11,292 nt of DNA from Halodesulfurarchaeum sp. (GTDB lineage: Archaea; Halobacteriota; Halobacteria; Halobacteriales; Halobacteriaceae), in NCBI GenBank assembly GCA_018334775.1, contig JAGXLJ010000009.1, positions 1-11,292 on the forward strand, in the 5' to 3' direction. Position numbers and translations under genes: made by a program. Position 1 is the first letter of the stretch; the number at the start of each line of letters is the position of its first letter. The notes below the pieces were generated by a model, which was not told the DNA's origin, made no database searches, and worked only from the letters and a program-made list of their open reading frames with translations. Of this stretch, positions 6,117 through 11,292 are shown piece by piece.

Positions 6117-7082
6117 ATGTCGGAGGAGAAAGCCGCGTTTCTCCGAGCGTCATGGGTAAACGTTCTTGGCAACGTGGCAAAAATCGTCGTCGAAGGCTCT
6201 CTCGGACTGGCGTTTGGGAGTCTTGCGCTTATTGCCGACGCTGCTCATTCGCTGGCGGATCTCCTCGCGAGCCTGGTTGTGCTCGTTTGGGGTCGACTTT
6301 CCTTTCGGGGGCCGGATTCCACACATCCACATGGGCACGACCGAGTGGAACCAATAACTGCGCTGTTCGTAGGCGTGACGCTCATTGGATTGGCAGTGAA
6401 AATTCTCCTTGATGCGGTGACTGCGCTCATCGAAGGCCCGGAAATTCAATTCAGCGTCCTGCTCGTTTTCGGCCTTGGATTTGCCATTGCTGATATGCTG
6501 TTCGTCTACTGGTACACTGATCGGACGAATCGGCAACTCGATTCGACTGGACTCAAAGCCCTTGCTTCAGATGCACTGAACGACGTGTATACGTCATTTG
6601 CAGCGGTGCTTGGGGTTTTCGGTGCTGGTGTTGGGATGCCCATTGTCGACCCGTTGGCAGGCGGATTGGTGAGTCTGCTCGTGCTTCATCAGGGGTATCG
6701 GATTGCCCGGGAAAACATTCGATATCTCACTGGTGAGGCACCCCCTCCGGCGGAAGTTGCGAAAATAGAACGAACCGTGACTGATCACCCGGATGTCTAT
6801 GATGTGCATGATCTGCGCTGTCATTATGTGGGAACGAGCGTGGAGGTAGAACTCCATGCTGAAGTCCCAGGCGGACTTACGCTTCGGTCAGCCCACGATT
6901 TGGAAACTGAACTCCGAAATAGCCTGCTGGACCGACCGACAGTTGGTGATGTCCACATTCATCTGGACCCTGGCGGCATAGGTGAGTGGGACTCTTTGAT
7001 GACGGACACTTCGAAGACAGTCAAATCCGAGACACAGAAATCAGAGTCAGGCACTTCGGAGACTGACGATTCGGTAAACTGA
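6117..7082 (+). CDS. Cation diffusion facilitator family metal exporter
   Basis: Membrane transporter that exchanges divalent metal ions (Zn, Fe, Mn or similar) for protons, as a dimer in the cytoplasmic membrane. The 321 residues show six hydrophobic segments (about 11-32, 34-58, 79-104, 112-133, 152-172, 176-192), then a cytoplasmic domain (about 208-285) and a Ser/Thr/Glu-rich tail. Helix 2 carries DAAHSLAD with His44 and Asp48. The loop after it has HPHGHDRVEP (70-79), the family's HP-x-GH-x-R-x-E motif. Helix 5 carries SDALND with Asp152 and Asp156. The C-terminal domain has histidines at 231, 236, 247, 260, 280 and 282 (VHIHLDP), suiting metal binding. The site is thus HxxxD plus DxxxD, a mixture that leaves the substrate open. 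The ATG at 6117 is preferred; an in-frame ATG at 6075 would add 14 residues unlike the family. No metal regulator is adjacent. Confidence 0.92.
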   Translation: MSEEKAAFLRASWVNVLGNVAKIVVEGSLGLAFGSLALIADAAHSLADLLASLVVLVWGRLSFRGPDSTHPHGHDRVEPITALFVGVTLIGLAVKILLDAVTALIEGPEIQFSVLLVFGLGFAIADMLFVYWYTDRTNRQLDSTGLKALASDALNDVYTSFAAVLGVFGAGVGMPIVDPLAGGLVSLLVLHQGYRIARENIRYLTGEAPPPAEVAKIERTVTDHPDVYDVHDLRCHYVGTSVEVELHAEVPGGLTLRSAHDLETELRNSLLDRPTVGDVHIHLDPGGIGEWDSLMTDTSKTVKSETQKSESGTSETDDSVN

Positions 7083-7109
7083 GTGTCCGGCGTCTCACGG
7101 TAGCTCGCA

Positions 7110-7126
7110 GTTTTGCTAACCGGTTA
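7110..7126 (+). promoter_or_regulatory. TATA-like box plus 10-bp palindrome upstream of the methyltransferase
   Basis: GTTTTGC at 7110-7116 is an AT-rich box that would start transcription near 7138-7142. Directly after it, TAACCGGTTA at 7117-7126 is a perfect palindrome lying between the box and the predicted start, a position suited to a repressor. The TTTT could alternatively end the upstream transporter transcript. Confidence 0.35.
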
Positions 7127-7136
7127 CCCAAAGGCC

Positions 7137-7202
7137 ATGTATCTGTGTCCGGGAAACGAAGGTATGAGAATCCAGGGCCAATTCGTGGCAGGTGTCGAAT
7201 AA
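7137..7202 (+). other. Possible 21-codon upstream ORF coupled to the methyltransferase
   Basis: An ATG at 7137 opens a 21-codon frame (MYLCPGNEGMRIQ...) whose TAA stop overlaps the methyltransferase ATG by one base (TAATG). It starts where transcription is predicted to start, so it could be a leaderless micro-ORF whose translation feeds ribosomes to the next gene. No homology is recognised and such frames occur by chance. Confidence 0.2.
7190..7194 (+). promoter_or_regulatory. Ribosome-binding site deciding the methyltransferase start
   Basis: AGGTG lies seven bases before the ATG at 7202, a good match to the haloarchaeal GGAGGTG consensus at normal spacing. It supports that ATG over the in-frame GTG at 7145. 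Confidence 0.5.
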
Positions 7203-7753
7203 TGGCACACACGTTCGATCCCGGAAGTGCCTCGTCCCTCGAAGACCTCGACCGGTTTCGGTATCTCTCCCGCGACGAATTAGTCGCTTCACTTGACGTT
7301 CAATCAGATAGCACGGTGGCGGATATCGGGAGTGGGACCGGCTTTTACACTCGGGAAGTCGCACCGTTTGTGGGCGAGTTGTATGCAGTCGATCTCCAAG
7401 ACGAGATGCATGACAAATTTGCCGAGCACCAGATTCCCTCAAACGTCGAACTAGTCCTCTCGCCGGCTGCGTCTCTCCCGTTCGATACAGGAACGATCGA
7501 CGCCGTTTTTTCGACGATGACCTTTCACGAAGTGAGTGCAGCAGCCCCGGCTGAATTTGACCGTGTGTTGGGCCCAGGTGGCCGGTTGGTAATCGCCGAC
7601 TGGTCACGCGCTGGTGCAGGGGAGCGAGGGCCACCGGTTGGGGAACGGACCAATGCCGATGGGGCCGCCAAAGCCCTCGAAGCGGTCGGATTCACCATCG
7701 AGTCCACCAGTGAGCGGCCAGAAACGTTTATGCTCGAAGCTACGAGTTCCTGA
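7202..7753 (+). CDS. Class I SAM-dependent methyltransferase, substrate unknown
   Basis: A 183-residue Rossmann-fold methyltransferase of the UbiE/Methyltransf_11 type. Motif I is VADIGSGTGFYT (39-50), and the acidic residue ending strand 2 is Asp64 in YAVDLQDEM. The strand 4 region is DAVFSTMTFHEV (100-111), and LGPGGRLVIADW (123-134) is the typical post-motif before strand 5. The C-terminal half is short, with no added substrate domain, so small molecules or a protein partner are possible and the substrate cannot be named. The ATG at 7202 is chosen because MAHTFDP resembles the start of haloarchaeal relatives and AGGTG precedes it. A GTG at 7145 would add 19 basic residues without family character. 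It is 119 bases after the transporter and 76 bases before the PadR gene; nothing in the sequence ties it to either. Confidence 0.87.
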   Translation: MAHTFDPGSASSLEDLDRFRYLSRDELVASLDVQSDSTVADIGSGTGFYTREVAPFVGELYAVDLQDEMHDKFAEHQIPSNVELVLSPAASLPFDTGTIDAVFSTMTFHEVSAAAPAEFDRVLGPGGRLVIADWSRAGAGERGPPVGERTNADGAAKALEAVGFTIESTSERPETFMLEATSS

Positions 7754-7771
7754 ACCGACGGTTCTCGACTC

Positions 7772-7779
7772 GCTTTTTC
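7772..7779 (+). terminator. T-tract, possible terminator of the methyltransferase gene
   Basis: GCTTTTTC begins 19 bases after the methyltransferase stop. Archaeal RNA polymerase terminates on short T-tracts without needing a hairpin, so this is a plausible end signal before the separate padR promoter. Confidence 0.4.
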
Positions 7780-7790
7780 TGACCTGTGCG

Positions 7791-7830
7791 ATGTTTTTAA
7801 TAGTATGAGCGACATATCCTTAGAAAAGGA
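7791..7830 (+). promoter_or_regulatory. padR promoter with inverted repeats
   Basis: TTTTTAA at 7794-7800 is a TATA-like box that would start transcription near 7823, just before the ATG. Three dyads overlap it or follow it: ATGT (7791-7794) with ACAT (7812-7815), TATG-agcga-CATA (7804-7816), and TCCTT-agaa-AAGGA (7817-7830), which ends on the first base of the start codon. PadR proteins elsewhere bind ATGT/ACAT half-sites, usually eight bases apart; here they are 17 apart. Autoregulation is plausible but inferred. Confidence 0.4.
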
Positions 7831-8117
7831 TGATGGACGATTTAACAGGCTTCCAACGAGACCTGCTTACAGTCATCGCGGGACTTGAAGAGCCGAACGG
7901 CCTCGAAATCAAGTCCGAGATGGAGCATTACTACGAATCAACGATCAATCATGGTCGGCTCTATCCCAACCTGGATACGTTAGTCGACCAATCATTGGTC
8001 GCAAAAACCAAGCAGGACGAACGGACAAACGCGTATCATCTCACGGAATCGGGGGCCTCTCTGCTCGAGACACGGCGAGACTGGGAGTCCCAGTACGTGG
8101 ACCTGGAAGCGGACTGA
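7830..8117 (+). CDS. PadR-family winged-helix transcriptional regulator
   Basis: A 95-residue DNA-binding protein. The winged helix fills nearly the whole chain: helix 1 LTGFQRDLLTVIAGL (5-19), GLEIKSEME (24-32) leading into the recognition region HGRLYPNLDTLVDQSLV (41-57), and wing strands VAKTKQDERTNAYHLTESG (57-75). The HGRLYPNLDTL segment is characteristic of haloarchaeal PadR proteins (compare G-x-LYP-x-L in the family). The C-terminus has one more helix (76-90), giving the minimal form without a large dimerisation domain. ATG codons at 7830 and 7833 are adjacent and either may be used; the transcript probably starts within ten bases. It is a single-gene unit that ends one base from the end of the opposite-strand epimerase. 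Its targets are unknown; its own promoter carries dyads. Confidence 0.9.
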   Translation: MMDDLTGFQRDLLTVIAGLEEPNGLEIKSEMEHYYESTINHGRLYPNLDTLVDQSLVAKTKQDERTNAYHLTESGASLLETRRDWESQYVDLEAD

Positions 8118-8118
8118 T

Positions 8119-9057
8119 TCAGGTCCCGGTTCGCTGGTCCAGGAGTGCCTCGGTCGCTTGACGGACAGCTGTATCGCTAGATTCTGGCGGTTCCCACCCG
8201 AGCGCTCGCAGTTTCTCGATTGAAAGGCGCATCTTCGGGACGTCCCCAGTCCAGCCTCGATCCCCGCCTGTGAACTCGTACTCGGGCTCCAGCCCCATTG
8301 TTTCACTGACGATGTCCGCTATCGTAATCACAGACGAAGTCGTGCGGGTTCCGAGGTTGTAGACGGCTCGGTCTGCTGTTGCCTCCCGAACGACATGGAC
8401 CATTGCATCGATACATGATTCGATAGCCATGTAGGATTTTGCCTGTCGACCGTCGCCTTTGATTTCTAGTGACGTAGGGTCTGCTAGCAATTTGTCGATG
8501 AAATCGACAATGACAGCTCCGGATTGGAGACGGGGGCCGACGATATTGGCGAATCTGAATATCCAGGCACTTAGGTTAGCTCCGTGAACGGACGACGAGA
8601 TAAGTGCCTCTTCGGCGGTTTTTCCGGCTCCATACATGCTAATGGGCGCCTGGGGATAATCTTCAGGCGTTGGCCGCGGGGCTTCTCCATAGACTGTCGA
8701 TGACGATGTGAACGCGATGTGCTCAACCCCGACCGCGGCCATTCGGTCGAGTATCGATGCGGTCATTTCCGTGTTCGCCTCGAATTGAGATCGTGGATGT
8801 GGATCGTTGACGTCCTTCCGGGCCGCGAGATGAAAGACGACGTCAATCGACGCATCGATCGAGTTTTTCACTACACTGTTCCGGGTGAGATCGCCCTCGA
8901 TGAACGTCGCTCCATCTGGGACCCATTCCCGCCGCCCATTTGACAGATCATCAACGATGGTAACGTTGGCACCCTCCGACAGCAGCCGTTCTGCGAGGTG
9001 TGAACCCACGAAGCCAGCACCACCGGTCACTACCGCCTGTGCGTCCGAGAGTTCCAT
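8119..9057 (-). CDS. NAD-dependent epimerase/dehydratase (extended SDR, nucleotide-sugar type)
   Basis: A 312-residue extended short-chain dehydrogenase of the UDP-glucose 4-epimerase (GalE-like) type, likely acting on a nucleotide sugar in the cytoplasm. Visible: NAD-binding TGGAGFVGSHL (11-21), Asp36 and Asp37 at the end of strand 2 favouring NAD over NADP, GDLT at 55-58, HLAA at 76-79, catalytic Ser118-120 with Thr121 (TSSSTVYGE), and the YxxxK pair Tyr142/Lys146. FRFANIVGPR (167-176) and the C-terminal NLGTRTTSSVITI (234-246) are typical sugar-binding landmarks of the family. Substrate and reaction (4-epimerase, dehydratase or decarboxylase) cannot be read from sequence. The ATG at 9057 puts the glycine loop at residue 12. 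No glycosyltransferase or other sugar gene is adjacent. Its stop is one base from that of the convergent padR gene. Confidence 0.9.
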   Translation of the reverse strand: MELSDAQAVVTGGAGFVGSHLAERLLSEGANVTIVDDLSNGRREWVPDGATFIEGDLTRNSVVKNSIDASIDVVFHLAARKDVNDPHPRSQFEANTEMTASILDRMAAVGVEHIAFTSSSTVYGEAPRPTPEDYPQAPISMYGAGKTAEEALISSSVHGANLSAWIFRFANIVGPRLQSGAVIVDFIDKLLADPTSLEIKGDGRQAKSYMAIESCIDAMVHVVREATADRAVYNLGTRTTSSVITIADIVSETMGLEPEYEFTGGDRGWTGDVPKMRLSIEKLRALGWEPPESSDTAVRQATEALLDQRTGT

Positions 9058-9087
9058 ACCGGCGACACAAAACCTGTGGGCATGTGT

Positions 9088-9114
9088 GTTGTGGTTTCAT
9101 CGCTGAAACACAAC
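9088..9114. promoter_or_regulatory. Bulged 11-bp inverted repeat between epimerase and trm56
   Basis: GTTGTGGTTTCA (9088-9099) and TGAAACACAAC (9104-9114) are inverted copies with one extra G in the left arm and a TCGC spacer. The right arm abuts the trm56 TATA-like box, so a bound protein would block TFB/TBP access. It could be an operator for either divergent gene. I do not see a TATA box at the leaderless position for the epimerase. Confidence 0.4.
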
Positions 9115-9119
9115 TTATT
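9114..9119 (+). promoter_or_regulatory. TATA-like box of trm56
   Basis: CTTATT is centred about 28 bases before the ATG at 9145, the leaderless spacing. Confidence 0.45.
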
Positions 9120-9144
9120 CCCCCGCTAGCGCAAATGTGCGGGT

Positions 9145-9717
9145 ATGCAATCGGATCGATCGGTGACGGTCCTTCGCCTGGGTCACCGACCGGGCCGGGA
9201 CGATCGCATGACGACTCACGTGGGCTTGACCGCCAGGGCATTGGGCGCTAATCGGGTGATGTTCCCCGAGAACGCAACTGACGCGATGGCAACCGCCAGA
9301 GACGTCACTAACAGGTTTGGGGGCCCCTTTGAGGTCCAATCAACGGAAACTCCCCTTGGAGAGTTGCGCGCCTGGGATGGCCCTATCGTCCATTTGACGA
9401 TGTATGGAGAACCGGTTCAAGACCGAATACAGGACGTTCGAGCGAATGCTGTCGATGCGGACCTCCTGATAGTGCTCGGTTCGGAGAAGGTTTCTTTCGA
9501 CGTGTATGAAGCCGCGGACTGGAATATTGGTGTGACGAACCAGCCCCATTCCGAGGTGGCTGCACTCGCCGTCTTTCTCGATCGCCTCTTCGATGGAACC
9601 GAACTGGACCGAACGTTTACAGACGCCAACCAACGAGTGGTGCCACAGGCGCTGGGGAAAGAAGTCCGCGACCTCGAAGAGGGCGATACCGAAACTGAGT
9701 CCACTGCGCGCGATTGA
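9145..9717 (+). CDS. trm56: tRNA (cytidine(56)-2'-O)-methyltransferase, SPOUT family
   Basis: Archaeal enzyme that methylates the 2'-OH of C56 in the T-loop of tRNAs with SAM, stabilising the D-loop/T-loop contact. The 190-residue protein shows the N-terminal signature VLRLGHRPGRDDRMTTHVGL (9-28) with ARALGA (30-35). The SPOUT knot motifs follow: VHLTMYG (82-88), LIVLGSEKV (108-116), and ADWNIGVTNQPHSEVAALAV (124-143), where NQPHSEVAALA is diagnostic of the family. One small departure is serine at 117, where relatives usually have proline after EKV. The C-terminal tail (174-190) is acidic. The ATG at 9145 lies 28 bases from a TATA-like box and has no ribosome-binding match, so translation is probably leaderless. 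It precedes tfe on the same strand by 60 bases, but tfe has its own TATA-like box. Confidence 0.94.
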   Translation: MQSDRSVTVLRLGHRPGRDDRMTTHVGLTARALGANRVMFPENATDAMATARDVTNRFGGPFEVQSTETPLGELRAWDGPIVHLTMYGEPVQDRIQDVRANAVDADLLIVLGSEKVSFDVYEAADWNIGVTNQPHSEVAALAVFLDRLFDGTELDRTFTDANQRVVPQALGKEVRDLEEGDTETESTARD

Positions 9718-9745
9718 ATTTCAACACTCCAACTCCCTCAAAAGA

Positions 9746-9753
9746 CTTACTAA
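9746..9753 (+). promoter_or_regulatory. TATA-like box of tfe
   Basis: CTTACTAA is centred about 28 bases before the tfe ATG, with purine-rich CAAAAGA just upstream as a possible BRE. It suggests a leaderless transcript for tfe-DUF2110-lipoprotein, separate from or in addition to read-through from trm56. Confidence 0.45.
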
Positions 9754-9777
9754 CCGTGGCGACCCCATTCCAACATA

Positions 9778-10296
9778 ATGGCTTTTGAGGAGTTACTCGA
9801 GGACCCCGTCATTCAAAAGTACCTCAACGTGCTGGTGGGCCCGAAGGGAATGCCCGTCGCTGCGGCCCCACCTGACGGAGAGGTTACGGACGAGGAACTC
9901 GCTGAACGACTTGGACTCGAACTTAACGACGTTCGCCGTGCACTTTTCATCCTGTACGAGAACGACCTGGCCTCGTATCGCCGTGTGCGGGACGAGGACT
10001 CGGGGTGGCTTACGTATCTTTGGACGTTCGAATACGAACACATCCCAGGAAATCTCCACGAGGAAATGGAGCGGCTTTTGCAAGCGCTCGAACAGCGCCG
10101 CCAATACGAGCGGGATAACGAGTTTTACCTCTGTGGCAACTGTTCGATTCGTTTCGAGTTCGACGAAGCGATGGATTTGGGCTTCCAGTGTCCAGAGTGC
10201 GGTGGCGAACTCGAAGCGATGGGCAATGAGGAGTTGATCGAGGCCATCGACGAACGGATCGATGAATTACGCGACGAACTCGGAATCGTGGCATAA
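9778..10296 (+). CDS. tfe: Transcription factor E alpha subunit (TFE)
   Basis: Archaeal homologue of TFIIE-alpha, which helps open the promoter by contacting the RNA polymerase clamp and the non-template strand. The 172-residue protein has the two expected domains. The N-terminal winged helix (about 5-90) includes VTDEELAERLGLELNDVRRALFILYENDL (36-64) and an aromatic wing (YLWTFEY, 80-86). A helical linker (92-112) leads to a C-terminal zinc ribbon with Cys119, Cys122, Cys138 and Cys141 (YLCGNC and FQCPECGGE). An acidic helical tail (149-168) ends the chain. All four zinc ligands are present, so it should be functional. The ATG at 9778 starts MAFEELLEDP, the usual haloarchaeal N-terminus. Its stop overlaps the next start by one base (TAATG), showing translational coupling with the DUF2110 gene. 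Confidence 0.96.
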   Translation: MAFEELLEDPVIQKYLNVLVGPKGMPVAAAPPDGEVTDEELAERLGLELNDVRRALFILYENDLASYRRVRDEDSGWLTYLWTFEYEHIPGNLHEEMERLLQALEQRRQYERDNEFYLCGNCSIRFEFDEAMDLGFQCPECGGELEAMGNEELIEAIDERIDELRDELGIVA

Positions 10297-10964
10297 TGGT
10301 CGTTTTGGCAACCAAGGTGTACGTTCATGGCGGCGCCCGCGAACGGGCAACCGATTCGCTTGGCTCCCTCGTCGAAAACGAGATCGGAGAGTTAGACATC
10401 TCTATTGAGGTCGGAATCCGCCACGATGACTTCCCAACAGTCACTGTCGATGGACCGGACGCCCCCGTGGCACGAAACCTCCTTCGTGAAGAGTGGGGCG
10501 AAATTCGGTCCGACCCAAAGGCAGGCAATGTAGCAACTGGGACACTCGAATCGTGGGACGAAGAGGGTATCACGCTTGATGCCGGGAACACCGTTCGAAT
10601 AGCTGCAGAAAACCTCGGACTGGGTGGGGGAACCCCCTCACAGGTTCGAAAACGATTCGGGCTTGTTCAGCATATCTCTCTGGACTATGTCGTCGGAGAA
10701 CATCTCGAACTTGCTGACGAAGAACGGGATCGATTACACGGGTGGATGCGAGAGGATACGGGCCGGGTCAACGTCAATAGCGCCACTCGGGCAGAAGTTC
10801 GAGCGACAGTCAACCGTGCCGGCCACGCCAATGATATCGTGACTGTCGAACGGCTCGGATTGTTGGAACAAAGTATCGTCTGTAAACCGGGGACAGACCC
10901 CCCTGGATTACTCGCGAGTATTGGTTCGTACATGGATTCAGAACTCTTAGCTGTCGTTCCATGA
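10296..10964 (+). CDS. DUF2110 family archaeal protein, function unknown
   Basis: A 222-residue soluble protein that I recognise as the archaeal family DUF2110. No function is established to my knowledge. Visible parts: an N-terminal alpha/beta region (1-75); a small strand-rich piece around 78-104 (GNVATGTLESWDEEG then ITLDAGNTVRI) that reads like an OB- or SH3-like barrel; a linker with GLGGGTPSQVRKRFGL (108-123); and a C-terminal domain with RVNVNSATRAEVRATVNRAG (157-176) and VERLGLLEQSIVCKPGTDPPGL (184-205), the most conserved-looking segment. No signal peptide, membrane helix or zinc site. Its ATG shares one base with the tfe stop and its TGA overlaps the next ATG by four bases, so it sits inside a tightly coupled operon. 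Coupling with tfe suggests a role close to transcription or RNA, which is inference only. Confidence 0.85.
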   Translation: MVVLATKVYVHGGARERATDSLGSLVENEIGELDISIEVGIRHDDFPTVTVDGPDAPVARNLLREEWGEIRSDPKAGNVATGTLESWDEEGITLDAGNTVRIAAENLGLGGGTPSQVRKRFGLVQHISLDYVVGEHLELADEERDRLHGWMREDTGRVNVNSATRAEVRATVNRAGHANDIVTVERLGLLEQSIVCKPGTDPPGLLASIGSYMDSELLAVVP

Positions 10965-11292
10965 GGCGGATCCTGGTCGTGGTTGCACTTGCCGGTCTCC
11001 TGGTATTAGCAGGGTGTTTGGGAGGCGGCGTAGTTGAAGAAGCGAAACTAACCGAATCCGCGACCTACGACTGGGATACGAGTGCGGATACCAGCGTAAA
11101 CATAACCGGTGGAAGTTATCAGGCAGTGTTGCGCCTCGAAAATCGAACGAATGTGAGTCTATTCGGCCCTGGTGAATTCGGTGGGGAGGCAGCGCTCCCG
11201 GTTCAAGCTGTCAAATACCGGTATCCCAACGGGACGGTTCGGAATGTCTCGGTGCTGTCCGTTTCGGAGCAAGACGAGCGAACGCTCATCGA
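10961..11292 (+). CDS. Haloarchaeal lipoprotein (DUF5803-like), partial, cut by window edge
   Basis: The first 110 residues of a secreted lipoprotein; the rest lies beyond the right edge. MRRILVVVALAGLLVLAGC forms a signal peptide with lipobox LAGC and Cys19 as the lipid-bearing residue. The two arginines at 2-3 would allow Tat export, common for haloarchaeal lipoproteins, though the full Tat consensus is not matched. The mature part begins with a glycine stretch, then TESATYDWDT and an acidic beta-rich domain. Five N-X-S/T sequons (Asn47, 61, 64, 90, 95) fit an exposed, possibly glycosylated protein. From memory it resembles DUF5803, a haloarchaeal family of unknown function. It overlaps the DUF2110 gene by four bases (ATGA) and has no ribosome-binding match, so it probably relies on coupled re-initiation. 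Why a surface lipoprotein shares an operon with TFE is not apparent. Confidence 0.82.
   Translation, partial: MRRILVVVALAGLLVLAGCLGGGVVEEAKLTESATYDWDTSADTSVNITGGSYQAVLRLENRTNVSLFGPGEFGGEAALPVQAVKYRYPNGTVRNVSVLSVSEQDERTLI

Noticed and set aside
6025..6180. Upstream start for the DUF7112-like gene
   Set aside because: The added 52 residues are out of character and overlap the start of the divergent transporter gene.
6117..8117. Transporter, methyltransferase and PadR regulator as one metal or drug resistance operon
   Set aside because: Gaps of 119 and 76 bases with separate TATA-like boxes and a T-tract between them argue for independent units.
1..11292. CRISPR array, tRNA/rRNA, insertion sequence, integrase or toxin-antitoxin pair
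   Set aside because: No regularly spaced repeats, cloverleaf-like segments, terminal inverted repeats or matching protein motifs were found on reading both strands.

Overview
The window looks like an ordinary chromosomal stretch of a haloarchaeon (class Halobacteria). The evidence is an acidic proteome, archaeal general transcription factors (TFB and TFE), an archaeal-type tRNA methylase (Trm56), TATA-like boxes 25-30 bases before start codons with little or no leader, and several proteins of haloarchaeal-only or archaeal-only type. I see no CRISPR array, tRNA, rRNA, transposase or integrase, and nothing that clearly marks transfer.

Layout. Bases 1-1537 (minus): ketopantoate reductase followed by phosphoglycolate phosphatase, which runs off the left edge. 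Bases 1615-2514 (plus): a membrane-anchored surface protein with very many N-glycosylation sequons, divergent from the reductase. Bases 2546-3565 (minus): RNA 3'-phosphate cyclase RtcA, divergent from a DUF1684 protein (3669-4223, plus). Bases 4282-5277 (minus): TFB, preceded by a roughly 320-base AT-rich region with a leader hairpin. Bases 5596-6024 (minus): a haloarchaeal protein of unknown function, divergent from a cation diffusion facilitator (6117-7082, plus). Bases 7202-7753: SAM-dependent methyltransferase. Bases 7830-8117: PadR-type regulator. Bases 8119-9057 (minus): NAD-dependent sugar epimerase/dehydratase. Bases 9145-11292 (plus): trm56, then tfe, a DUF2110 protein and a lipoprotein, the last three joined by stop/start overlaps.

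Working together. Transcription and RNA metabolism are over-represented (TFB, TFE, RtcA, Trm56), as is usual for an archaeal housekeeping region. The clearest functional unit is tfe-DUF2110-lipoprotein, whose genes overlap by one and four bases. The other genes are mostly single units or short pairs.

The signals most worth a second look are regulatory: a 10-bp stem-loop just upstream of the tfb start, a bulged 11-bp dyad abutting the trm56 TATA box, a possible coupled micro-ORF before the methyltransferase, and dyads in the padR promoter. I did not find a convincing new multi-gene system.
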